Origin: Membranipora membranacea
Taxonomy: Eukaryota; Bryozoa; Gymnolaemata; Cheilostomatida; Membraniporidae
Length of the DNA: 64,000 bases
Reading direction: 5' to 3'
Assembly: GCA_914767715.1 (NCBI GenBank)
Contig: OU612066.1
Coordinates: 22,728,283 to 22,792,282 of the forward strand
Position numbers and translations under genes: made by a program. Within the stretch, counting starts at the first letter, position 1, and each line of letters begins with the position of its first letter. The notes beneath the pieces are model-generated. The model did not search any database, had not been told where the DNA came from, and worked only from the letters and a program-made list of their open reading frames with translations. This document shows, one piece after another, positions 12,801 through 27,800 of the stretch.

Positions 12801-15800
12801 ATGGGAGTTACTCAGAATCCTGTTTAAAAATTGATAGTGACATGGATTACTATAAAAAGGCAGCGAAATAATTAATATTGATGAGTTGGGATTGGGAGAG
12901 TATCAAGGCATCCCTCAGATTATCTTCAAGTAAGGGGTTTAAGGTCTACCACCCGCATAATCAAGAAGATTTAGGGCTATAGGAAAAATAATATGGCTTA
13001 ACTTGAAACAAATGAATGGTATGGTTATGCCAACATTTGGTCTTCTTTTATGTGAACAAATACCCTGGGACCTATAAACACAAAATCATTGATTCAGCCC
13101 TTTCAGATGGTGAAAGCAAAATCAATAATATCGCTGGCTTGGTCATCCAGCACAATGGTGAAAACTATAACAATTATCCCACTATTCTGCTCTGACTGTA
13201 TCAGACTATCAATATTATAACAATTAGTCCAGTGATTGCAGTGTAATAAAATGACTGCTTATATGTTATTGTGTCAGCTTTCTATCTTTGAAATACGTAA
13301 TATTCAAATGGTCGATGGCATCTTTTCCTCATAATAAAATAGTACATACATAAGCCATCTGGTACTGCTGCTCTGGTTAACTACATTACACTTCTATTTA
13401 TAGCAGCTTTCAGTTTTGTACGATATTGCTTTATATAGTTTGAATAACTGCCTGAGTGTGGCAAAACTGGTTTCAATATTATTCACAACGTTCGCAGTTG
13501 TAAAAAGATGGTGCGCCAGTTTGCCTCTTAACAGTTCCCAGAATGAAACTCCTGGTTTACCTGTCGAGTTTTTGGTGATAAAAAAAAGTGCGAGATTACA
13601 TTTACTCAAACCTGACCTTCAAGAAATAATTTTAAAACATCATTGAAGTATTATTTTATCACCATAATTTTAGGGAAACAACGGCACATTCACGCTGGAG
13701 GCATTAGATGAAGATGACAGTGTATCACAGTGGTTTAGAGTCTCACCAACAACTGGAGTAAACGAAGCCGTGATATCATTAACCACACTACAGAAAATAG
13801 ACTATGAGACAACTCCTCAGCTCATTATGAAGGTAAAACTTATTTAAAAATATAGGCTGAGCTCATACCTAATGTGCCAAAAGTACCCATTTCTGGGATT
13901 CAACACGGAAAAACAGAAAGTGATGATATGAAGCTTGTGTAATTTGTTTGGGTTATGATTCATAATGCCCGCCTGGGCCCGCTTTGTTCCTATAATCGAT
14001 GGCCCATGTTTGTCTTAATTGTTTTGTTGTCCCATTGTCTAGTCAAGCATCATGACAATGCTTCTGCCACTATGATTGTATGATAGTACAGATGACCTCA
14101 TCACTATTTCTATGCTGCCAATACTAATAGTATTTGTTAGCCTTGTCACAGGACTCCCCCAACCAAAAAAGTAGCCGCGATACGAGGCTAAATATTAGTA
14201 CAATGTCATATAAAATATGTGATTTATTTATTTATATCATTTTATTTATATACATATATATTTATTTGCTGATCAAGTCATAAATGACACATAAGACCAT
14301 GTATCCACAAGTATCGTAAAATCATGTTGCAGGTGAGAGCACGTGAGACGGAGACGGGCTATGAGACTTATGCTACAGTGACTGTGAATGTCGATGATAA
14401 AAATGACAACAACCCTCATTTCTCTGCTGCCTCTTACTCAGGCAGGATAAAGGAGGACAGCGTTAGAGGCGATGCCGTCACTATGACAACAGCTGTGTCT
14501 GCATCTGATTCTGACAGCGGAAGTTTTGCCAACATTTCTTACTCTATAGCTGGGAATAATGACATGTAAGTGCCAAAAATGCTCCGGCAAACTTGGCTAC
14601 ATTGTAAAAGTGTAAAGGTAGAATATTGAGGAACATGTTTTCAAATATAAGCCTTCCAAGGAAGTCTAGGACCAACTCTCAAGCTATACACGTGTTGAAC
14701 AGTACGTGGGCCATCATCCAATCCATAACAATAGCCATTGACATAGTTTTGACCATGACCAGCCTTCATTCACTATATCAACTTAAGTGGAAACTTTTGA
14801 GTAATTTTGTCTTGTAATTCATTTTGACATGTTTTCCTCAGAGATGAATAAAACATTGAGCTTTGCATATGGAGAGCCCTACATCTGGCAAATATTCACA
14901 ACGAATCTGCTTTATATTCATCAGTATTTTATCTCTTTTTCAGATTTGAGATTGACAATATGACTGGGGCCGTGCGGCTGCTGTGCGATTCTTGTTTGAA
15001 CAGCGAATCACAAGCCGTGTACCATCTGAATCTGCTGGCTACTGATGGAGGAGGTCTCACTGACTCCTCACAGCTGGTTATCACTGTTCTAGATGTCAAT
15101 GATAACGCTCCTGTGTTCTCCAACGAGCTCTACACAGCCCAGCTCAGGGAGACAGAAACATCATTTATCTCCTCTGTCACAGTGCAGGTAACTTTGCTCG
15201 TAATTTTGATGATTGTACTTGGTTTAGATAACTCCTTGGTTATTTTTTAGTGCTGAGGAAAAGAGTCTTTTGTTGAATTTACCTCTTTTCCTGCACAAAT
15301 TTAAGATGGCGAATTCACAAATCCATCATACGACAATCATAACGCAGAAATTAAAGTTCTCTGAAAGTAGATGCGCAACCCTGCACTGCATGTCATAAGC
15401 GCAAGCCAACTAGAATGCTTGACGGCTTGCTGTAGTGGAAACATGGGAAAACTGTGGCGTATTCTACTGGATGGTGAAACATGTTGAAGTTTGGTGAAAC
15501 ATCACGATAAATCTTTTTTTTAGGCTAGTGATGATGATGAGGGAGTGAACGGACAGATCACATACTCCATACTTAACTATACCGATCACTTTGGTATATC
15601 TCACAACGGCTCTGTGTATATCAGAAGTGAGGTAGACGCTGAGCAGTTACCTGCTGTTATTGATATAATGATAGAAGCTGCCGACGGAGGGATACCCACT
15701 CAGACCTCTGACTGTATACTCCGGGTTCAGATTGAAGACATCAACGATAATCGTCCTCAGTTTACACAGCTCTCAACCAATCAGCTCACAGTACCTGAGA

Positions 15801-18800
15801 ACACTAACTTAGGTCAGTTTTTTTTTAGTTTATTTTTATTTTTCTGCTAAAATGATGGATATGAAAGAATGCTTGAAATGGTAAGCATTAAAATCTATAG
15901 CATAAAAAGCAAAGGAACAACTTGATGTCCAGGGATTGGAGTGACAGTTTGATTATTTTGATATATTTTGGTTACACCCGTTTATTGGAAAATGTGATAA
16001 GGTATCTTCTAGGCAATTGACCAGGGTCTCAATAGATAAAGACAGTGGATAGAGATAGATAGAGGTGGAAATTTAGATATCGTCTAGGCAATTGATTAGG
16101 GCATCAATAGATAAAGATAGTTGATAGGACAAGATAGCGATGGAAATGTATAGGCAGGAGTGCTTTGATAGATTCTATTAATAAATAGTAAAATTTGTAG
16201 TAGTGGAATAAATATTTTATATCTTTGTATGGTTTACCTGTGTATTTCATCTCAAGCACATGCAATATATATATAATTTAGTTTGCCTGATATTGCCAGT
16301 TGATACACAGACATTCTTAAATACATGTGGTACATATTCATATATAATTTAGTTCCCCAGATTTTGTCAATCAAAGCCATATACTATATTATATATATAT
16401 AAAATTTCATACATAATTCCAGGTTCAGTGATACACACAGTGACAGCGGTTGATGCTGACGTGTCTTCAGCTAATAATGAGATAAGTTATTCAGTGATCA
16501 GTGGAGACTACGGAATGTTTAGTGTAGATCCTGACAATGGGGAGGTGTCTGTGGCCCGTATGTTAGATCGTGAGTCAGAGAGACAAGAATACTCCCTGGT
16601 TATCTCAGCTGTCGACAACGGGCAACCAGTGCTCTCCAGTCAACAAACTCTCACTATCACGGTATGAATTATGAATCAGTTCTGAAACTCCCTGTTTCTT
16701 ATGTGTTGGATTATTTATAGTTTGATCATAAACCCCCATCCATATAGACACCCCCTACCCACCATACTTTAAACAATTCATTGGTATGTGTGATAATTTT
16801 CATAACCAAATCTTACCGATAAAGTCGACAGACACACTCTACTATACAATCAAAGTAATCACCAACTGAAGAAAGTTATATCGGAGAGAGAATATAGATG
16901 ATTATAGAAGTAATTGATACCCATACCCTATCTATAAATATCTTATCCCAAGATATGAGAAGTAAATCGTCATTGATTGTCAGAATTCAGATTGACTAGT
17001 GTTTATCGGCTTTATTCACCGGTCCAAGACATAGAACCAAAAAAGACAATCAAAGTAAGAAATGTTGTTATTGATGTTAATTTTAGGTCAGCGATGTGAA
17101 CGATGAGATTCCCACATTTACCATTCAGAATTATAAGTTCACAGTTAGCGAGAATTCGGCGCCTGGAGTATCTGTAGGGACGGTACAGGCCACCGACCCC
17201 GATCTCACACACCTACTCAGATATAACATATCACAGGCTACGGCATTCAATTCCCTGGATGAGCAGTCTCCTTTAGATCAGGTAAGATTTTCATGGTATT
17301 TTATAGCTTGATTTACATATAAGGTATTTTCGGTACTTATCACACGACCAGACAATAAATACATAGCATATATATATTATGTATCATTATTTGATGATCA
17401 AAGTCAGTGAGACCAAGCACCAAACATGGTATGAAAATTCTTGTGAACTTGCGCAAAAAATGTTGTTGGTGAGAATGCGTGCATATGGTGTTCCATAATT
17501 AGCCATCCCAGCTGAACAGTGGCTATATATGAATGACACTGCCACTATGTGACAATGCTTGTTTTATTGGAACCAACTAAGGACTTTTCAGGTGTACTAC
17601 TCCAACAGTTTCTTGCAAAAAGTATTAAAATGATCATATATGGCTTCTAAATTAAGCTTCTCTAGTTTGATTCTCATATATACATACTTTCATGTCACAT
17701 GTAGGTATATTGGTTGCGCAAATAATAGAATCATGTTTTATTGCAGGATACATTTATGATAGATGAAATAACTGGAGAGATTACACTTTCAACTCCTCTA
17801 GACAGGGAAGTTGTATCTAAAGTCATATTCAGCGTGACAGCAGAAGACGTATATGGTCTAACTGAGCAAAAATCCACTGGTAGGTTTTTTTTTATATCAG
17901 ATCAAGTTTTACTGTGATGCATGCATTGATGTTCACAGAAGTGTGTTTGGTTTCCCCGCACTATAAATAATACTAACCTATATTTGAGGTTTACACTGAA
18001 TATAACAAAACCCGTTGTAGTGGTTGATGAGCCGGAAAGTAATTTTGTCACATTAAGCCAGGATTTTTAAACATTAAGCTGGTATTTTGTCACATTACAG
18101 CTAATGTTGAGATTCTGATCAGTGATGTTAACGATAACCCCCCAGTTATTAGCCCTGTGGATGTACTGGAGATTACAGAGAGTGATGCTCTCACTCAATC
18201 TCTACTTCTGACTACACTGGTGGTTACTGATGAGGATCTTTCTAGTCAGCTGGAGTTCTCTATAAGTAATAATCCTGATGGAGTGTTCTCTATCAACAAC
18301 AGAGGTCAGTGCTTATATAATGTTCCTTAATAGTTACTACTATTTTTCATACCAGACTATCATCTGAAAGTATTACTATTAGGAAAAAGGAATGTACGTT
18401 ATTAAACGTTACAAGATGGGGCAACTCCAAATGCAGACAAATAATTTGAAAATTTTGTTTGAAAAGATATGTTCGAGATTGTGAAGATCAATCTTGAACA
18501 TAGCAGATCATTCCTGTGAGCAAAGCCAGATGCCACTCTTATACACAGCCATATGGCATCAAATAGCGCTGATACTTTCTTGTGTTGTTTTGTACATCAA
18601 CCAATAACCAGAAGCTAGTTGTTGGAATCCTCTATGATAATGGTTTTATTCATACAGGTCAGCTGATGCTTGTGAAGCCAGTAGACAGAGAGGTATCAGG
18701 TAACTGGGTCAATCTGACCGTGGTGGTTCAGGACGGTACAAGTAACGCAATGAGCTCTAGATTAGATATCGCTGTGGCTGTCAAAGATGTCAATGATGAG

Positions 18801-21800
18801 AAACCTGAGTGAGTGTTAATGTTATTTTTAACATAGCCAAGAGGAATAAAGTAAAGAATGAAAAAACTAAGTGATACCGCACAGGCTTGAGATAGTGAAT
18901 TTAATTGCTAGCTAACTTTAGATAAACTCCCATCTCAGCTTATAAAAATTGGTGCTAGCTAACACTTTGCCACTTGAACGGTAGCTAACATTTACTCCTC
19001 CAGTGTACATAGATATTATGAATCAACCATGCATTTTGTAGACACCTAACTTTCTCAGTAGACATACCTCGGTTGTATTATTAAACCATATGTTACCCAT
19101 TATTACACATGAAAGATGTTGTTAAGAAAAGTTTAAACTTGTTGCAGTAAGGAATAATCAGGTTTTCAAATCCCACTTTATGGAATTCAAGAGTCTGAGC
19201 CCCTCAGACTCCTGCCCGCTGTCTGACGGCCCCCGGCCGCGGATTTCAATCTTGTAATACCTGACGAACTTGTCATCTGATGTTATGTTTTTTTTCTTCA
19301 GATTTACACAGTTCCCGACAGACCTAGCCATACCAGAGAACATAGATATAGGTTATGAGTTAGCGGAAGTGAAGGCTGTAGATGCAGACTATGAGCCTGA
19401 GAACAGACTTATCACTTATAATATACAGAGCGGCAGCCTAGGCAAAGTCAGCATAGACTCCAATACTGTAAGTTAGGAGGTCCCAGATTATCACAAACTG
19501 ATTAAACTTGAGTTACTTGACAGAAACTGTCCTAAAGTATTCAATAGCATAGTCTAACTGTCTACTGCACTCGATGAGAGTTGATTCTGTTCTTACAATA
19601 CCACAGCCCAGATTACTTGATTGGGATCTTTCAATCTTTGGAAAATACAATGCTGCTACTCTCTGTGATATTTTCAGAATGAGGTTAACAATTTGATGAA
19701 GATATCTGTACAGTTTTCAGTTTTTGATAAATACGTAAATTGTATTGTTGTTTTGTCTTCTATACTTAAATTCATGTTGTATATTTTTTTAGGGAGTAGT
19801 CAGAGTAGTGGATGATCTGGATCGTGATTTGTACCAGCTTCCTAACAACAGTCTCTCACTTCACATCGAGGCGTGTGATTCTGGACAGCCTAGACTGTGT
19901 TCTGTCAGAGTAATGACTATCAGAGTAACTGATGTCAATGATAATAGCCCTGTGTTCTCCAGGCCTGCTTACACCTCCAAAATATCAGAGACAGCCCAAC
20001 AGAATAACGCTGTCAATGTGGACGGCAATGTACAGGTTAGTGTGAATCAAAGGGCAGAGAGCAGTAGGTTATCAAATTTCGGATTTAGATTTCGTTTTTT
20101 AATTAATTTAGCTTATATTGTCAGTTGCTCCCTCATGAAAAGGGTGAGGTAACTACGATTGTCGAAGAATAGGCTAATATATTATTGGTTTGCCAATGTA
20201 CTTTTGACAAAATCAACAATGAATACCCTTAGATTATGATGAATATGGCTACCCAACAAGAATTGGTTTGATATGAGACTGGGATTGATTTTTTTTCTGA
20301 ATTTCACTGAACATTATGTTTAGTATATTTTGAACCTTTATTTTCACTAGATTCAGGCTACAGATATTGATGCAGCTCCAAATGGTCAGAATGTAGTATA
20401 CAGCTGCTGTGATCCTGGTAATGACTCACTCAGCCTCTTTAGTGTTAACGAGGAGGGTAGAGTTGTCGTCTCCACTGAGGCTGGTCTCAGCGGCCATGTT
20501 GGTATATATCAGCTGACTGTGACGGCCTCAGACTGGGGACAGCCGAGCCGATCTGGTACAGCTACTGTAACAGTACATGTGGAGGATTTCAATGATCACA
20601 CTCCTCAGCTCTCTGTGACTGGAGATAAAAGTCCTGTCGTCAATCGACCTGAGGTATGAAACTTACAGTAATGAAATCTTAGTAGATTTGATTTTGCTAA
20701 ATTTTAGACTTAGCAGTGTCTTATCGATAATTTAGACAAATAAGTTAACTTTGCTCCAAACATCACCATAAAAACAACCTTAAATGGATTTCTCCTAATT
20801 AAATGATGCTGTTTGGGCCTTTACCTGTGGAAGGTTTTTATGCCATTGCTTTTATTTATATATTGTATTTAATAATATATATATTACTGCAATATTTGAT
20901 AATATTTTTCAGAACTCCTCTGTTGGAACACCGCTAATCTCTCTCCAAGCAGATGATGGCGATGTTGGGGATAATGCCAAAGTAGATCTCTCCTTTGTCA
21001 TCGATGATGCTGCTTTGCCAGACTATATATTCTTCAAAATTGAAGTCACAGGACGCAATCAGTTTGTGATAAAGCAGAATACTTCTTTCGACAGAGAAAC
21101 AAAGGCATCACAATATAAGGTAACATTGTTCTTGTTTTACCTACAAAATCAATGACAGGGCTTAAAAGAAGGCATCCCCTAACTCACATTAATTTTCTCT
21201 AGCATATTGATGGCTTATCAGTGTGCCTGAATGTTTTTGGTACAGGAATAATGTCAATAATAATTTTAATAATACTAATAAATAAGGTTGTTTTTATTTA
21301 AATTTATGTTTTTTGATTAATTTTGTAGTTTGGAGTTGTTGGCAAGGACAGAGGACTACCCAAGCTTACAAGTAATAGACTTGTTGTAACTGTGAATATT
21401 GACGATGTAAATGACAACGCTCCGTATTTCCCTGCTGATAAGCAGATTGTCAATGTTGAAGTGCCAGAGGAAGTACAAGCTGCAGAGGTGGCCGCTGTTA
21501 ACTTTGCAGAAGATAAGGATGGACGCAACGTCATCTGCTACTCCATTATTGGTGAGATTACAAAAAACTAGCTATTAGCCAATATTTTCCTTTAATTGTT
21601 AAACAGGTTTTCGGACAGTAGCATAGATTTTTCTGGTAGGCAGTATTCACACACAAATTTGATGTAGTTCGAATGTTTTTCTCTGCTTCCAAACTGTCTT
21701 TTCATTGTGCATTCTTATCGACAATTTTACTCGAGCTTGATGTATCTCTTCACTCATAACAGGGGCTCGCAACTCTCAACAGGGCACATCACCATCATAC

Positions 21801-24800
21801 GAATCTGTAATAAAACAACTGTTCACAATAAACAGCAGTACTGGTCAAGTAAAAGTAGCTGAGAATAAGAAGTTAGACCGAGAAACACAGAAAGAGTATG
21901 TTCTCATTATCCACGCAGACGACAGGTAAATTAATCTTGTTAGTGTTTCATTCCATTCATTTGCCTCCCTGTGTTTGGTACCCTTGGTGGAATTTAGTTT
22001 TACGAGTGATACGTATGAATTGCTTTGACCGTAGTTGTGCTAGTCGATTTAGCGTATGTATCCCTGGTGGTATTAGTTTCTTCATCGTACTTTACACCCA
22101 TACAGGGATGAGAATGTGTATAGCGGTTGTGAGAAGCCGTTGAATATCCCATGGACACACAGACGTATGAGCTCGGATGAGATGGAGCTGATTATCACAG
22201 TCAGTGATGTGGATGACAGCCCTCCAGTTTTCTCTCAGGAGATTTATACAGTAGCTGTAGTGAGAGGTACTCCTCCACCATCTACCCTCATCAATCTATC
22301 TGTAAGTTACTGTTGAATTATTCTCTGTATTGTATTATATTATTATATCTATGTATAATATTATTTTATATAAGTATTATATTGTATTGTAACACCCTTG
22401 CACTTACCATGAATATCTGCAGCTCATTAATTACGAGTTCCAGACAAAATTCAATAGTTCATCTGAGCAAATTTATCTACCAAGCTATTTTGCCTGCCTG
22501 ACTTGAATGACATTTGATTGCGCCAAACCCTAACAGAAAACATCAAAGAGCTGTGCCAGTTTTCACAACAGCCGCAAAAGATTTTCAGCAACTTAGTTTC
22601 ACTGGACTGGATCTCCAAGATTGGTAGTCTCAGAACGTGGTATATTATTATTTATCCTGAAATACTTATTCATTTTACAAAATACAAATTTTGTTACAGG
22701 GGGAGGTAACTGATCCGGATGAGTCACAGCAGTTTATATTTGCCCGTACTCTACCTCAGTTCAGCTATGATCCATCTAACCTCAAATCAGCTATTACTGT
22801 AGACGAACCAATCAAAGTGTACGGAAACGGTGATGTCAAAGCTGAGATTACCTTCACTGACGATATGGAGGTATGATAAAGCTTGCTGACTTTCATATCA
22901 TGACTGGCGGCCAATGTGTTTGATCTGATTGGCTGATGGTAATCTGATCAGCCAATCATATCATAGCCAACCCATTGACTGTTGGCAATTTATGAAATTT
23001 TTGCTTACCAATCCATACTACTCCAATTCGATTAGGTTTTATATCTAAGTTGTTACTGCTTATATCTAGCTCCCAAGTTTTAAAGTCTCAAGATTTTCAT
23101 TGGTGATCCATTACAATCTTAGTTGCTGTGTTCATACTAGCAGGGTTTTTTGTTCTTGTGTCTCTTACATTGGTAGTCGTCTCCCCTCTGAATCACCTTT
23201 TAACTTTATTGCTTCCAGGGATCAATGAGTTTTGGTATATTGGCTGAGGATAGTGCCGGTCACAGCGGAGAGTCTGAGATACGAGTGTTAATCATCAACT
23301 CCGGTAACATCGCTTCATTCACAGTGTCTAAAAACAAGCAGCAAGTAGAGACCTCCATCGACACATTTACAAGGTTTGCTGAATTTAGTTAAATCACTTG
23401 GCTTAGTCAATGGGTATATATATTCCTGTTGCCTCTCACTCCTAACTAATTCATTTTACTGATGCTTTCAAATATCAAAATCTGTAATAAAATGCAAATT
23501 TTTTCATCGTTCAGTGTTAGAAGTTATGCTATCTTTTAGCTGAAGTAGTAGTGACTTCTAACCAAGATACAACATTTGGAGTATTCCCAAAACAGATCAA
23601 GAAAATTCAAGATCAGACAAAAATCGTACTTTACGTGTAACAGTAATTTAAACGTTAATATTATGTATTATAATCATTATGCATCATCATTTTTGTTACT
23701 ATTTCGTAGAATATTCCGGGAGAATGCTGGATGGGATGTTAGTGTAGTAGATATTCGACAGAACGCACAGAAAGACTACCATACAGATATAGATGTATTC
23801 ATTGTCCCCAACGGTACAGAGACACTGATATCATCTCAGGATATACTGAAAAGAGCAGACGCTAACACTGATTTGATATCTGCACTTCATAATTATGGCC
23901 TTGTCAGCAGTGAGGTACGTGGCAGCATTTCATTCTACTGCTGTCATTTTGTATCTGAATATCTGGTAGATGATTTGGCTTTGGCACAGAGTGGACATCA
24001 GAATAATATTTGCATATCTGTGTCAATTGGTGAAAAATTCCAACTTGAGATTCGTACAGAACTGAGATTCAGACTGAATTGGAATCTGTCCCAGTTTCTT
24101 TGCGAGACCAAGTCATTTCTATTTATCAACTCTCTTCATTAAACTTTATTGGACATTTCTGGGTTGTCCCCTCCAAATTTTGATTCTCTATTAGGACAAT
24201 CCAACAGTGTCAACATAAAAACTTGTGCAGACCTGATGGAAACATTGCGACTCCGTCTTCAGAAAGATTCTGTCACAGTATTCATTTCATTTCATTTCTT
24301 TGTTGCAAGTAATAATAAGTTTACAGGCTCTATTCATCTGATTTTCATTAATTGTTCAAGGGACACTCTCCAAATTTGACTCTCAATTTGAAAAATCCAA
24401 CAACGGTCATCTCATCATACACTAGATGCTGATATATTTATATATTGTATATTCAGCCTGGTGTTTCTCCCGGTAAATCTACAGAGGACGATCCAACCTC
24501 TAATAACAGAGTGATAGTGATAGCTGTCGTTGTGGCGGTCGTACTTCTCGTCGTGATGGTATTGGTACTGGTGCTATGCTACGTCATGAGAAACAAGTAC
24601 GTTATCTGTTTAATCTTCTGGCTAAAATTTCGAATTATAAAACCTCTTGTATAAAAATTGAAATGTAGTTGTTTGGGACATTCTAGGTAGTATCAACATG
24701 CTCAAAATATGTTTAGGCACTTTGCAACCGGCAAAATTTAATTTTTGTTAACATTTGTATGTATTCTATGTTAGGTATGTTTGTCTGCATACGTTTACCA

Positions 24801-27800
24801 AAAATTACATCTTTTGATTTGAAATCATATCATAAATGTATATTTCAGATACAAGCGGAAGTTGAAAGCAGCCCACGCCATGGCATTTGGTAAGCATTAC
24901 CATAGTTTCCATCTAGTCTGGCTAGATACCTCCCTTTGATATTAGATGCCAGCATTTCAATGTACTGTATAGCCTATAAGATATAATAGAAATATCACAT
25001 GAAATGACAGAAACATGAAGGAGTAAACTAACACTGATGTTTGTATGTTTAGCCCGAAACCAGGACAGGATTTGATAATAAGTACAAAATTGTATGAAAG
25101 CTGGGACATCCCAAACTCCCTGATGAAAGTGAGAAGATAACTCTATATCAACTTGAAGCCAAAATACTTTTAATGAACTGAGTCCTTGGAGAAATCATTC
25201 TGTTGCAAGATTGCTAATAGTGTTTTAGTTCCTGCTATTTGAATCCTTTGTTGTTTACAGCTATTGCTCTGCAATAAAATACTATGATCCAGCTTAGTTT
25301 AAGTGCTTTAACTTTGCCGGAATAGCTGATAATGAAATGTCACTACCAGCTATCCCGGCGAAGTTTAAGTGCTTAACATAGATCCGGCTATTGTTGATTT
25401 GCTGACCTAGCAATCCATGTATCATATATTTTTATGCCTTTAGACACCCATACCCTAGGATTTGATATAGGTAAAAGCCGCCGTGGTAGTTAGAATCGCT
25501 TTGTTGTATATACCTCGTACATATTCTTTTTCATACGCTATATAATTATCATATTTATGCTTTCCCTGATTTTATTCATTTCCCATTGCACGTTACTTCC
25601 TTTCTTCGAAATCATCTCGGAACAAAATTAAATTTTAAGTTAATTATTGTGACCCTCAACAAAATGCAGATATTGTAGATACTCAGTCTTTGTATTCTGC
25701 CCAAGACAAGATCAATCAGTGTTCAGTGCTCACTAATTTTTTTAGTAAGATGTGCGCTCAAATTCAAAATTCTTAATTGTTAAATTCTATTATGGGTTTC
25801 TTGATTCTATGATTTAATGTGAATCCTTGGACAGGCTGCTCATGTTAGCAAGCCTAGATCTGATATAACAATGCCTAAGTTTGACATACAACAATTTTTT
25901 TTATCATCAATTTCAACTTTCTTTGCACAATCTTTGCAAATAATTTGGTGAAGGATTACTATGCAAGTTTAATTCAATACTTGATCACCTGCTACCCTCT
26001 CATTAATGTTGTCTACCAGAACCCTGATTGCTCGCTGGTTATACACTTTTTCCCCCATGTATCTGTAAAGCCACATTTAATTTGGATGATGAAATTTAAT
26101 CGTACATATGATTATATAATATTTTGTTGCTAATAAAAATTCAGAGGTTTAAATTTGGATGTCGAAATTTATTTGTAGATATAAATTTTGTAATAATTTT
26201 TTGTTATTTAATTTACAGATCAGGGTGAAGTTCCCCAATCAGTGAACAATATTCCCAGTTCTAACAGACACTCCACACCAGGGTAAGTAACTCTTATCAC
26301 ATGATATATTTCTCAGCAGAGTGATCAGTGCCTAGCTGTTTGACGACTTGATTAACTCCTAGCCTAGGCAGTAAAGCCGCTGTGATTGGTTGTTTTTAAT
26401 AGGTCATCCTGAAAATAAAAATGGCTTACAAGAGTGAGAGTTGTCACCCTTGTCATTATAAGTCATCCAAAAATTGTCCCTAGTTGCCTTTTATCACTCG
26501 GATGGAGTACTGAGGCTCACCTTAACAATTCAACCAATCATAAGCTGCCTGCTCAGGTCACCTAACTTTACTACTCTCTACTCTCCGTAATGATGTGATC
26601 ACTCCACAAATTAAAAGCTTACAATGCTTCGGTTTCGATCTACTGTTGTGTGAAATCTACAATGCAGCTTACTCCACCACAAACACAGATTCAACATGTT
26701 GCCAGCATGTTGAAAGCATGTCGTCAACATGTTGTCAACATCAACATATTGCCAACATGTTGCCCATCATTGAGCTGATTGAATGTGCTTTGCGCTACCT
26801 AGCCAAGCTTATTCAAACTTTCAGGGAAAGCGGCAGTGATGCAATGTTCGTTACTTTTAGGACTCCCATTGATGAAATGTCAGTAACAAGTTTACTATAT
26901 CCTCATGGGAAAACTTGTGGGAATCCCATGATTTCTCCACATTGTGAAAGGTGACCGCCTCAGTTCTGTTCATGCCTTTTTGCATTCTTATTACCATATT
27001 TCTCCTTCTACTCGCTGGTGTTAAAAAGTGAAATAACCCGTGCTTACACCTGTGATTAACACTATTTATTATAACCCCAAACTTTCAACGCTTGATCTGC
27101 ATGGTGTTGCTGTGTTTTGTCTTTGTGTGATTTTGTTCGGGCCGGAATAACCGGCAGTTGTTTAAGTTTTGGCAGCAAGGTTTTTTTGCCGCCATGTTGT
27201 CATCAATTATTGCTGCGGTAAAACTCTCACTCTGGTCCTATTCTGTTAAGCTTGACATTGTGATACGGCAAACAGGTGAAGGCAATTGAATTCCTAAAGC
27301 TTATGATCGGCGAGCAAACAACTCTTGTCTTCTTCTGGACTACAAAACAAGCGGATCTAGCTTCTTCTAACAAAAGTAGTAATTTTGATGCCCCATTCTT
27401 TCTTGAATCAACACGTCTTTAATATGCAGTCTTGGCCACCTACTGGGGTAAAAGCCTTGCAAATGCCAACAATAATTTGACCTATGCCAAAAAGAGAAGA
27501 CAGTTATGCACCAAGTACCAAGCAATTAATTCACATAAGCTGAACCCTGACCTGAGGAACTATCCATTGAAGTGTGGATTATTCGCAAATCCCTCTGCTC
27601 TGCTTCACCGAGCATTGATATCTTCTGCTCATTTGCTTCTCCTCACTGGGTGGCGTTTTATCTGAATGATTTATGTTGTGATTTACAGTGCAAATCCAGT
27701 GTGGAGCAATAAAGATTCACAGCTCAATAACTTTGATTGGGGCAATGCTAATGGCGCATTCGACAGGTAAATATTTAACACAGTTACTATAGTATTCATT

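Noticed and set aside
23576..24142. 188-codon ORF spanning a cadherin exon
   Set aside because: Only 23710-23914 is coding by splice borders and phase; the rest of the frame reads into introns.
27432..27665. 77-codon + strand ORF in a cadherin intron
   Set aside because: No domain; it ends just before the true exon (27689) and is not in phase with it.
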